DNA of 7,685 nt from Acidobacteriota bacterium. Its GTDB lineage: Bacteria > Acidobacteriota > Terriglobia > Terriglobales > SCQP01. Positions 1 to 6,201 of the stretch are shown here, in pieces. The notes under the pieces were generated by a model. It did no database searches, had not been told where the DNA came from, and saw only the letters and a program-made list of their open reading frames with translations. The DNA lies in NCBI GenBank assembly GCA_021818645.1, contig JAKATS010000401.1, forward strand, positions 1 to 7,685. The letters run 5' to 3'. Both the position numbers and the translations under genes were made by a program. How positions within the stretch are numbered: the first letter of the stretch is position 1; the number at the start of each line of letters is the position of its first letter.

Positions 1-1656
1 CTGGCCGATTCCGATGTTTTGCAGACCCGCGCCGGCCTGGCCCCGAGCGGAGTTTCCACCGCCATTGTCAGCGGCACCCTGGGCGGCAGCGCCAATCTGG
101 GCGCCGGCGGAGCCAGCGGCGGGGGCGCCGGCGCCACCGGCGTGGGCATCAGCAGCGCCGGCGCCGGCGTGGGCGGCATCGTCGCCACCCCAATCGGCGG
201 CGGCCCCGCCGTGCCCAGCCTGGACCCGATTTTTACCTCCACCCTCGAACTGAGCAATACCACCTCGCCGGAAACCAGCACCTTTCTCACCGGCACCAGT
301 TCGCTCGATCAGCATTCCGGACTGGCTAATTTCAATGTCGCGAAAAGCTGGCTGTCCGGCACGCAGTTGACCGTCGGCTTTACCAACCAGCGCATCTCGA
401 CCAACAGCCTGACTTCTACGTTTAATCCTTATATCCAATCGGGCTTGAATGTGCAGCTCACCCAGCCTTTGCTCGAAGGTTTCGGCACTTCGGTCAATGG
501 CCGTTTCGTCATGATCGCTAAAAACGATCGCCGCATTTCCAACCTGGCCTTCCGGGCGCAGGTGGAATCCACCGTCAACCAGATCGAAAATATCTACTGG
601 GGCCTGGTCAGCGACTATAACGCTCTCAAGTATGCCAAGCGCGATCTTGCCCTGGCCCGGCAGACCCTGGCCGATAACCGCAAACAGGTCGAAATCGGCA
701 CCCTGGCCCCTATCTCGGTGACCCAGGCGCAGGCTCAGGTCGCCACCGCGGAGCAGACCCTGATCGCCGATCAGACCAACTATGAATACCAGCAGTTGAT
801 CATGAAAAATGCGGTCACCAAAAATATGAACAATGCCGCCCTGGCGACCGCGGCCGTGGTCCCCACCACCAAAATTCATATTCCCGCCACCGTCCGCCTG
901 CGGCCGGTTCCGGAGCTGATCCGCGAAGCCATGAAATACCGCCCGGATTTGCAGGAGGCGCGCATCAATTTGGCCAATGACCAGATCAGTCTGCATGGCA
1001 TCAAGAATGCCCTGCTGCCGCAGGTGAACCTGTTCGCCTCGTACTCGGCGACGGGCCTGGCCGGCAACCATTTTATTCCCTCCGCCTGTTTGGGCCCCAA
1101 TCCGCCTTTTTCCTGTAACTTTATTAAAAGCGCCGCCATCCCCAGCAATCTGATGGGCGGTTATCCCCAGGATTTCAAAGGTCTGATCGCCGGCGATTAT
1201 CCCAGCTATACCGCCGGATTCAATATCCAGATCCCCATCTTCAATCGTGCGGCGCAGGCACAGGCGGTGCGGGCACAACTGGAAATCCAGCAGAATCAGG
1301 TGCAATTGCAGCAAACCACCAACACCATCGCCCTCGAAGTGCGCAATGCCAGCTACGCCCTGCAGCAGGATCTTGCCGCTGTGCGGGCGGCGCGTGAATC
1401 GGTCCGCTATGACCGGCAGACGCTGGCTGCCGACCAGAAGCGTTTACAGCTTGGCGCCGCTACCATTCTCACCGTCAACACCGACGAAACCACGCTGGCC
1501 CAGGCGGAAAGCAATCTGGTGGGTAACATGGCGGCCTATCAAAGCGCTCACCTTACGCTGGAAGTCCTCACCGGGCGTCTGCTCGCGGATAACGATATTT
1601 CCGTAACGGACGCCATTCGCGGGCATGTGACTCGGCTGCCCAAGCTGCAGAATTAA
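1..1656 (+). CDS. TolC-family outer membrane efflux protein, 5'-truncated by the window edge
   Basis: Outer-membrane factor of the TolC/OEP type, expected to form the trimeric barrel and periplasmic tunnel of an RND/ABC efflux or type I secretion system. The frame is open from base 1, so the signal peptide and true start lie upstream; 551 residues are visible (numbered here from base 1). Residues about 20-75 are a Gly/Ala-rich low-complexity stretch ending in 'PSLDPIF'. A beta-rich part follows with 'TQPLLEGFG', then long amphipathic, Gln/Ala-rich helices typical of OEP repeats: 'IYWGLV' at 198-203 opens the first helical hairpin, and 'RPDL' at 314-317 starts the second repeat. A Cys-containing insert (nt about 1080-1140) sits before the strand 'YTAGFNIQIPIFN'. 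The protein ends 'RLPKLQN' at TAA 1654-1656. No efflux partner is visible; adaptor and pump genes could lie upstream. The family call is firm, the substrate is unknown, and the style matches Acidobacteriota homologues. Confidence 0.9.
   Translation: MADSDVLQTRAGLAPSGVSTAIVSGTLGGSANLGAGGASGGGAGATGVGISSAGAGVGGIVATPIGGGPAVPSLDPIFTSTLELSNTTSPETSTFLTGTSSLDQHSGLANFNVAKSWLSGTQLTVGFTNQRISTNSLTSTFNPYIQSGLNVQLTQPLLEGFGTSVNGRFVMIAKNDRRISNLAFRAQVESTVNQIENIYWGLVSDYNALKYAKRDLALARQTLADNRKQVEIGTLAPISVTQAQAQVATAEQTLIADQTNYEYQQLIMKNAVTKNMNNAALATAAVVPTTKIHIPATVRLRPVPELIREAMKYRPDLQEARINLANDQISLHGIKNALLPQVNLFASYSATGLAGNHFIPSACLGPNPPFSCNFIKSAAIPSNLMGGYPQDFKGLIAGDYPSYTAGFNIQIPIFNRAAQAQAVRAQLEIQQNQVQLQQTTNTIALEVRNASYALQQDLAAVRAARESVRYDRQTLAADQKRLQLGAATILTVNTDETTLAQAESNLVGNMAAYQSAHLTLEVLTGRLLADNDISVTDAIRGHVTRLPKLQN
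101..169 (+). repeat. GCGCCGGCG repeats encoding a Gly/Ala-rich linker
   Basis: The 9-mer GCGCCGGCG occurs at 101-109, 125-133, 155-163 and 161-169, the last two overlapping. In frame it encodes Gly-Ala-Gly units and contributes to the low-complexity linker of the TolC-like protein. It looks like a compositionally simple coding repeat prone to slippage, not a mobile or regulatory element. Gly-rich linkers at this position are familiar in Acidobacteriota TolC-like proteins, which is general knowledge and not something tested here. Confidence 0.6.
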
Positions 1657-1731
1657 ATGGCCGGCGCAATGTCGGGCGCAGCAATGCGATGCTGATCGCT
1701 TCGTATATTCATTTCGCTGGGGTTTGGGTCT

Positions 1732-2283
1732 ATGCCAGCTCAATCCAGACATTCATCTGCCCGGGTATTCCGCGGCCTCGCTTTCGATATTGAACGGCAG
1801 CGGTGGTCTCCTGCGCCGGGCCAGCCTCCGCTCCAGCGCGATGTCATCCGCCATGGCCCGTCGGCGGTGATCCTGGCCTTGGATAAGCAGCAGCAGCTGT
1901 TGCTGGTGCGGCAATACCGGGCCGCGGCGGGACAATTTCTCTGGGAACTGCCGGCCGGCACGGTGGAAGCGGGCGAAACTCCTCTCGCCTGCGCCCGGCG
2001 CGAACTGGCCGAAGAAACCGGTTATCGGGCCCGGCGCTGGCGGCGTTGGGCGCGATTTTTTCCCTCCCCGGGCATGCTGGACGAGGAAATGCACGCCTTT
2101 CTGGCGCTCGATCTCCATCCCGGTCCGGCCCGTCCGGAAGCCGATGAAGCCATCGTGACGCGCTGGTGGCCGCGGGAAAAATGGCAAACCGCGTTGCGCC
2201 AGGGCCGCATTCGCGACGGCAAAACTCTCGCCGCGCTGGCGCGCTGGCTGATGCATCCGTCGGGCGCATTCCCTACCCCCTGA
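1732..2283 (+). CDS. Nudix hydrolase, ADP-ribose pyrophosphatase-like
   Basis: Predicted cytoplasmic Mg2+-dependent pyrophosphatase that cleaves a nucleoside diphosphate linked to another moiety, most likely ADP-ribose to AMP and ribose-5-phosphate. The 183-residue protein has a complete Nudix box at residues 76-98 matching GX5EX7REUXEEXGU: G76, E82, R90-E91-L92, E94-E95, G97, Y98. A proline 15-16 residues past the box (P113 in 'PSPGMLDEEM') is the feature that usually separates ADP-ribose pyrophosphatases from other Nudix enzymes. The preceding strand 'LLLVRQYR' and 'WELPAG' are also typical of the NudF/ADPRase group. ATG 1732 places the first beta strand close to the N-terminus, as expected, but no good Shine-Dalgarno precedes it. 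It lies 75 nt after the TolC-like gene, so it could be co-transcribed with it. The fold is certain and the exact substrate is inferred. Confidence 0.88.
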   Translation: MPAQSRHSSARVFRGLAFDIERQRWSPAPGQPPLQRDVIRHGPSAVILALDKQQQLLLVRQYRAAAGQFLWELPAGTVEAGETPLACARRELAEETGYRARRWRRWARFFPSPGMLDEEMHAFLALDLHPGPARPEADEAIVTRWWPREKWQTALRQGRIRDGKTLAALARWLMHPSGAFPTP

Positions 2284-2387
2284 TTCTGGCTTCCTCGCTT
2301 CTTTTTTCGCTTATGGGCCAGAACCTTCCGTAAGACGCACCGGCCGAGTCGTTGCGGAGCTATACAAGATTGCAGGCCGAGAGACAG

Positions 2388-2414
2388 GGTTCCTGCTGGG
2401 TTCCGTGCGGTTCC
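2388..2414. repeat. Three GGTTCC direct repeats at helical spacing
   Basis: The hexamer GGTTCC starts at 2388, 2399 and 2409, at intervals of 11 and 10 nt, so all three copies would lie on the same face of the DNA helix. The first two are GGGTTCC. They sit about 140-160 nt upstream of murG and upstream of the terminator-like hairpin. Phased short direct repeats can be regulator binding sites, but no known operator is recognised and the function is open. Confidence 0.45.
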
Positions 2415-2464
2415 AGTCAATGATGCTGGGCCACGGTTTTGCCATCGAGGCCGTACACTGGAAC
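2410..2464. repeat. 8-bp perfect inverted repeat with 39-nt loop
   Basis: GTTCCAGT at 2410-2417 is exactly complementary to ACTGGAAC at 2457-2464. The left arm overlaps the third GGTTCC repeat. A short ACGG/CCGT pairing is possible inside the loop. It may be part of a longer RNA fold leading into the hairpin at 2475-2497, or a coincidence; on its own it is weak evidence for an RNA element. Confidence 0.35.
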
Positions 2465-2474
2465 GGCGAAGCAA

Positions 2475-2497
2475 GAAAAGTGGCCCCGCCACTTTTC
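2475..2497 (+). terminator. Likely (bidirectional) intrinsic terminator upstream of murG
   Basis: GAAAAGTGGC at 2475-2484 and GCCACTTTTC at 2488-2497 form a perfect 10-bp stem with a CCC loop. Read as a terminator, the core is the 6-bp stem AGTGGC/GCCACT, preceded by AAAA and followed by TTTTC, the arrangement of a bidirectional intrinsic terminator. The T-tract is short (four T), so efficiency is uncertain. It lies about 190 nt after the Nudix stop and 53 nt before the murG start, well placed to insulate the division cluster from upstream transcription. An alternative reading is a leftover of an insertion sequence end. Confidence 0.5.
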
Positions 2498-2519
2498 CAC
2501 TTAATTGCTTAGTCTGCCC

Positions 2520-2536
2520 TTTAATTGCCCTATAGT
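2520..2536 (+). promoter_or_regulatory. Candidate murG promoter (-10 hexamers only)
   Basis: Two -10-like hexamers lie just before murG: TATAGT at 2531-2536 and TTTAAT at 2520-2525, each matching TATAAT at five of six positions. The 8-mer TTAATTGC is directly repeated at 2501-2508 and 2521-2528. No convincing -35 box is found at 16-18 nt spacing; TTGCTT at 2505-2510 would need a 20-nt spacer from TATAGT. The position directly after a terminator-like hairpin and in an AT-rich patch supports a promoter. If TATAGT is used, transcription would start only about 6-10 nt before the ATG. Confidence 0.4.
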
Positions 2537-2550
2537 TTATTTGCGCGGCC

Positions 2551-3729
2551 ATGAATTCCGGTTCTCATCCATCGGTATTGCCCCAGTGTGTTGTGCTGGC
2601 CGGCGGCGGCACCGGCGGCCACCTGATGCCGGGTTTGGCGATCGCGGCGGAACTGCGGCGCCAGGGGGTGCCCCGCATCATTTTTGTGGGCACCGCGCGC
2701 GGCCTGGAAACGCGCCTGGTGCCCGAAGCCGGCTACGAGCTGCGGTTGATCGAAATCGGGGGCTTGAAACAGACCGGCTGGCGCCGTCAGTTGCGTACCT
2801 GGGCCCAGCTGCCGGGCGCAGTTCTGCATGCCCGGAGGATTTTGCGCGAAACCCGGGCCGAGTTGGTGCTGGGCATTGGCGGCTATGCCTCCGGCCCGGT
2901 GCTGGCGGCGGCGCACTATCTCCGGCTGCCCCTGGTGCTGTTGGAAATCAATGCCCAGCCCGGCCTCGCCAACCGCTGGGCGGCCCGGTGGGCCTCAGTC
3001 ACCGCGCTGGCCTTTGCCGAGGCCGCGCCCATGTTTCCGCGCTCCGTCGTGACCGGCATTCCCGTGCGGCCGGAATTTTTTGCCCCCGCGCCGGAGGCAG
3101 CGGCCGAGCCCGAGGGTCTGCGCCTGCTATGTTTCGGCGGTGGCCAGGGCGCGCGCCCGCTCAATGAAGCCCTCCAGGACTGGCTGCGCCAGCCCGAATT
3201 ATCATTGCCCTTCCAGGAAATCGTGCACCAGACGGGCGGGCTCGACTGGGACCGCGTCTGCCGCGCGTACTTAAAAATGCCGGGCCAGCATTTTTTATTG
3301 GAAAACAGCCTGACCTATCTCAGCCCCAACGGCTGGCAGGTCCGCGCCATGCCCTTCATTCATGCCATGGCGGAAGAGATGCGCAGCGCCAGTCTGGTGC
3401 TCTGCCGTTCCGGCGCCGGCACCCTGGCCGAGCTGGCGGCGCTGGGCAAGCCGGCTATTCTGGTGCCTTTCCCCGGCGCCGCCGACCAGCATCAGTTGCG
3501 CAATGCCCAGGCTTACGTCTCGGCCGGCGCCGCCCGCCTGCTGGAACAATCTAAACTGACCAGCCCGCGCCTGGATCAGGCGGTCAGGGAAATCGTCGGC
3601 GATACCCTGCTGCGTCAATCCATGCGGGAAGCGGCGCGGCGGCTGGCCCATCCTCAGGCCGCCCAGCGGATTACCGATTTGATGCTTCAGGCATTTTCCC
3701 GCGCCAAAAATCCGGCGGTTTCGCGTTAG
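2551..3729 (+). CDS. murG: Lipid II-forming UDP-GlcNAc:undecaprenyl-PP-MurNAc-pentapeptide transferase MurG
   Basis: Peripheral inner-membrane GT-B glycosyltransferase that adds GlcNAc from UDP-GlcNAc to lipid I, giving lipid II. Of its 392 residues, GGGTGGH at 18-24 is the first G-loop with the conserved His (H24), and GIGGYASGP at 108-116 is the second. GGGQGA at 196-201 replaces the usual GGSQGA. The UDP-GlcNAc-binding segment spans 284-320 ('CRSGAGTLAEL' with E294, then 'PFPGAADQHQLRNA'). It is longer than the 355-residue E. coli enzyme because of a 13-residue N-terminal lead and an insert near 244-265. The 'EINAQPGLANR' segment (132-142) has Ile where many homologues have Gln. ATG 2551 is the only upstream ATG, yet no Shine-Dalgarno precedes it; TTG 2578 or GTG 2593 are alternatives. 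It is the first gene of the cluster here, 24 nt before murC. Confidence 0.96.
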   Translation: MNSGSHPSVLPQCVVLAGGGTGGHLMPGLAIAAELRRQGVPRIIFVGTARGLETRLVPEAGYELRLIEIGGLKQTGWRRQLRTWAQLPGAVLHARRILRETRAELVLGIGGYASGPVLAAAHYLRLPLVLLEINAQPGLANRWAARWASVTALAFAEAAPMFPRSVVTGIPVRPEFFAPAPEAAAEPEGLRLLCFGGGQGARPLNEALQDWLRQPELSLPFQEIVHQTGGLDWDRVCRAYLKMPGQHFLLENSLTYLSPNGWQVRAMPFIHAMAEEMRSASLVLCRSGAGTLAELAALGKPAILVPFPGAADQHQLRNAQAYVSAGAARLLEQSKLTSPRLDQAVREIVGDTLLRQSMREAARRLAHPQAAQRITDLMLQAFSRAKNPAVSR

Positions 3730-3753
3730 TGTGGTAAAGGGCTGTTCGTTTTT

Positions 3754-5205
3754 ATGTGGTTCGCCAAGGCGCTGAAAATTCATTTTGTCGGCATCGGCGG
3801 CATCGGCATGAGCGGCATCGCGGAAGTGCTGCTGGCCCTGGGCTGGCCGGTTTCCGGCTCCGATTTGAAGGCTTCGCCGGTCACCGAGCGGCTGATCCAT
3901 CTGGGCGCGCGGATTCAGTACGGCCATGCCGCCAGTCATGTGGATGATGCGGAAGTCGTGGTCATTTCCAGCGCCGTCAGCGCCGCTAACCCGGAAGTCG
4001 TGGCGGCGCGGGCGCGCCATGTGCCGGTAATTCCCCGGGCGGAAATGCTGGCCGAGTTGATGCGGTTGAAATTCGGTATTGCCGTGGCCGGTATGCACGG
4101 CAAGACCACCACCACTTCGATGATCGCCACCGCGCTGGCTGCGGCGCAGCTCGATCCCACCGTGGTGGTGGGTGGCCGGCTCGACACCCTCGGCTCCAAT
4201 GCCCGCCTGGGCGCTTCCCAATATCTGGTGGCCGAAGCCGATGAAAGCGACCGTTCCTTTCTGAAGCTCTCGCCGGTCATTGCCGTCATCACCAATCTCG
4301 ACCGCGAACATCTCGACTGTTACAGCGGCATGGAAGATATTCAGTCCGCTTTTCAGGAATTCGCCAACCGGGTTCCCTTTTACGGCCTGGTGCTGCTGGG
4401 CGCCGATCAGCCCGCCGCGCGGGCGCTGCTGCCGCGGCTGCAGCGCCAGGTGCTGAGCTATGGCCTGCACGCGGAATCCGACCTGCGGCTGTGGGATCTG
4501 AGTCTGGAACCGGAACTGACCCGCTTTCGCCTAAGGCTCTCGCCGGCGGCGGCGCGCATTCTGGGCCGCGGTCCGGCGGCCTCGCTGGATTTGGGGGAAT
4601 TTCAGCTGCGGGTGCCGGGCGCGCACAATGCCCATAACGCCACGGCGGCCGTGGCCGCGGGCCTGTTTCTGGGCCGGGATCTGGAAGTCCTGCGCTCGGC
4701 CCTGGCCCATTTTGCCGGCGTGGACCGGCGCTTTCAAATCAAGGGCGAGGCAGCGGGCGTCACCGTGATTGACGACTATGGCCATCATCCCGCTGAAATC
4801 GCGGCGACCCTGGCGGCGGCGCGCCAGAGATGCTACCGGCGTAGGCTGATGATTTTTCAGCCTCACCGCTATACCCGCACCTATCATCTGCTGGATGATT
4901 TCGCCCCCGCGCTGCGCGATCTCGACCGCGCGTTCATTCTGGATATTTATCCCGCCGGCGAGGAGCCGATTCCGGGCATCAATGCCAGCGCTCTGGTCGA
5001 ACGGCTGCGCGCCGCGGGCATTGCCGCCGAGTACGTGCCCAGCGCCGCCGAAGCCATTACCCGCATGGCCGAACTGGCCCAGCCCGGCGATGCCATTCTG
5101 ACCCAGGGTGCGGGCAATGTCAGCGGGCTGGGCGAGCAGCTATTGGTTGCCTTGCGCCGGCGCACCGGCGTTCGCCAGCCGGCTTCGCTTGGCATCGCCG
5201 GTTAG
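3754..5205 (+). CDS. murC: UDP-N-acetylmuramate--L-alanine ligase MurC
   Basis: Cytoplasmic ATP-dependent Mur ligase adding L-Ala to UDP-MurNAc, the first step of stem-peptide assembly. The 483 residues (E. coli has 491) show all three Mur ligase domains. The N-terminal Rossmann-like UDP-binding domain has GIGGIGMSG at 13-21. The central ATPase domain has P-loop GMHGKTTTT at 113-121 (catalytic K117), EADESD at 161-166, NLDREHLD at 181-188 and HNAHN at 291-295. The C-terminal domain has DDYGHHPAE at 340-348, QPHRYTRT at 369-376 and TQGAGN at 450-455. The P-loop has Met where most MurC proteins have Thr (GTHGKT). Start ATG 3754 follows murG by 24 nt, with a modest purine stretch TAAAGGG 12 nt upstream. 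It lies 14 nt before ftsQ, without the intervening murB or ddl found in many dcw clusters. Confidence 0.97.
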   Translation: MWFAKALKIHFVGIGGIGMSGIAEVLLALGWPVSGSDLKASPVTERLIHLGARIQYGHAASHVDDAEVVVISSAVSAANPEVVAARARHVPVIPRAEMLAELMRLKFGIAVAGMHGKTTTTSMIATALAAAQLDPTVVVGGRLDTLGSNARLGASQYLVAEADESDRSFLKLSPVIAVITNLDREHLDCYSGMEDIQSAFQEFANRVPFYGLVLLGADQPAARALLPRLQRQVLSYGLHAESDLRLWDLSLEPELTRFRLRLSPAAARILGRGPAASLDLGEFQLRVPGAHNAHNATAAVAAGLFLGRDLEVLRSALAHFAGVDRRFQIKGEAAGVTVIDDYGHHPAEIAATLAAARQRCYRRRLMIFQPHRYTRTYHLLDDFAPALRDLDRAFILDIYPAGEEPIPGINASALVERLRAAGIAAEYVPSAAEAITRMAELAQPGDAILTQGAGNVSGLGEQLLVALRRRTGVRQPASLGIAG

Positions 5206-5219
5206 GACCGGATTCCAGC

Positions 5220-6200
5220 ATGGCAGACAAGCCTCCCATTCGCCGCCGCGTTCAATCTTCACGGCCCGTGGACGCGGATTTCGACGACGCTGCGGATCCC
5301 GTCGAACCCTCATCGGACGCGTCAGACGCTGAACTGGATACCGCTTCCCCCTCCGCACCCGCACCTCGCTTTCGCCGTCTGCCCCGGCCGGTGCGGGTCC
5401 GGCAAAGCTGGCTTCGCCGGCATGGGCGTAAAACCGCCTGGATCTTGGGGATTGTGCTCGTCGTAGGTCTGGGCTTCGGCTCCCTGGTGCATTGGATTTA
5501 CCACAGCCCGCGCTTTGCCCTGGACAGCCTGCGGCAGATCACGGTCCTGGGGGCGCAGCAGGTGACCCCGTCGCAGGTGCGCCAGGTTTTTGCCGCTGAC
5601 CTGGGCCGCAATATTTTTTTTATCCCCCTGCGCCGCCGGTTGCAGGCGCTCGATCAGTTGCCCTGGGTAAAATCCGCGGCGCTGCTGCGGCTTTGGCCCA
5701 ACCACCTCCAGGTCCGGCTGGTGGAGCGCCAGCCGGTGGCGCTGGCGCGGGTCGGACATGGCATGGAATACATTGATGCCGATGGCGTCCTCCTGCCCAT
5801 CCCGGCTCATGCTGACTTCCAGGGTGCGGTTTTGAGCGGGCTGGCCGGCGTGGCCAGCGGCAACCCCGGCGATGCGGCCCGGCGCCGGCTTCAGGTCGCG
5901 GCATTTCTTCTGCTGCGCCAGGCGCTGCATCAGCAAAAATTGTCCACGGCGCAAGCCTTTGCTGAAATTGATGTCAGCGATCCGCGCAATTTGCGCGCCC
6001 TGGTCACCCCCGCCGCGGCCCATGGCCGCGCCCTGCTGCTCGATCTTGGCCGCCGCAATTTTGGCCGCCGTTATCGGTTGTTTCTCCAGCATGTGAACGG
6101 CTGGCTGGCCAGCTATCCGCTCTTGCAATCGGTGGACTTGCGCTATGACGGAGAAGCGATCCTGAACACCGGCACTGCCAACGCTGCCGTTTCCCGCTGA
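5220..6200 (+). CDS. ftsQ: Cell division protein FtsQ (POTRA-domain, single-pass)
   Basis: Bitopic inner-membrane divisome scaffold that links early (FtsA/FtsZ) and late (FtsB/FtsL, FtsW/FtsI) division proteins through its periplasmic part. The 326 residues divide into a cytoplasmic tail of about 70 residues, rich in Arg, Asp, Ser and Pro, with basic residues just before the membrane; one transmembrane helix at about 73-94; a POTRA domain at about 98-170 ('ITVLGAQQVTPSQVRQVF', 'LPWVKSAALLRLWPNHLQV'); and the FtsQ-type beta domain to about 312, ending with 'VDLRYDGEAIL' (305-315). The tail makes it longer than E. coli FtsQ (276). ATG 5220 follows the murC stop by 14 nt, with AGGA overlapping that stop as a weak ribosome site. 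It ends one nucleotide before ftsA, implying coupled translation. Confidence 0.93.
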   Translation: MADKPPIRRRVQSSRPVDADFDDAADPVEPSSDASDAELDTASPSAPAPRFRRLPRPVRVRQSWLRRHGRKTAWILGIVLVVGLGFGSLVHWIYHSPRFALDSLRQITVLGAQQVTPSQVRQVFAADLGRNIFFIPLRRRLQALDQLPWVKSAALLRLWPNHLQVRLVERQPVALARVGHGMEYIDADGVLLPIPAHADFQGAVLSGLAGVASGNPGDAARRRLQVAAFLLLRQALHQQKLSTAQAFAEIDVSDPRNLRALVTPAAAHGRALLLDLGRRNFGRRYRLFLQHVNGWLASYPLLQSVDLRYDGEAILNTGTANAAVSR

Positions 6201-6201
6201 C

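Larger units (their letters stand above)
2284..2550. other. Structured, AT-richer intergenic region between Nudix gene and murG
   Basis: No recognised gene lies here. The base composition is visibly less GC-rich than either flank. It contains three GGTTCC repeats, an 8-bp inverted repeat, a terminator-like hairpin and -10-like hexamers, each listed separately. A further weak pairing joins TTCTGGC (2284-2290) with GCCAGAA (2317-2323). One plus-strand frame is open from 2252 to the TAG at 2510-2512, but its first plausible start is GTG 2405 or ATG 2420 and it uses AGA, CTA and GTA codons unlike its neighbours. It could therefore be a gene relic or chance. The region marks the junction between an unrelated gene pair and the dcw cluster. 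Confidence 0.6.

Noticed and set aside
1686..1699. Short inverted repeat GCGAT/ATCGC after the TolC-like stop
   Set aside because: The stem is only 5 bp with no T-tract, too weak to call a terminator.
1704..1709. TATATT as a -10 box for the Nudix gene
   Set aside because: It matches TATAAT at five of six positions, but no -35-like hexamer lies at 16-18 nt, and the gap is short enough for co-transcription with the TolC-like gene.
2022..2552. 176-codon minus-strand frame covering the Nudix-murG gap
   Set aside because: It overlaps the Nudix gene, has no ribosome site or recognisable motif, and its Arg/Lys-rich translation looks random. Kept only as a caution that the gap is open on both strands.
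3295..4470. 391-codon open frame on the minus strand across murG/murC
   Set aside because: It is antisense to two unmistakable genes, has a His/Gln/Arg-rich composition typical of GC-rich shadow frames, and shows no recognisable motif.
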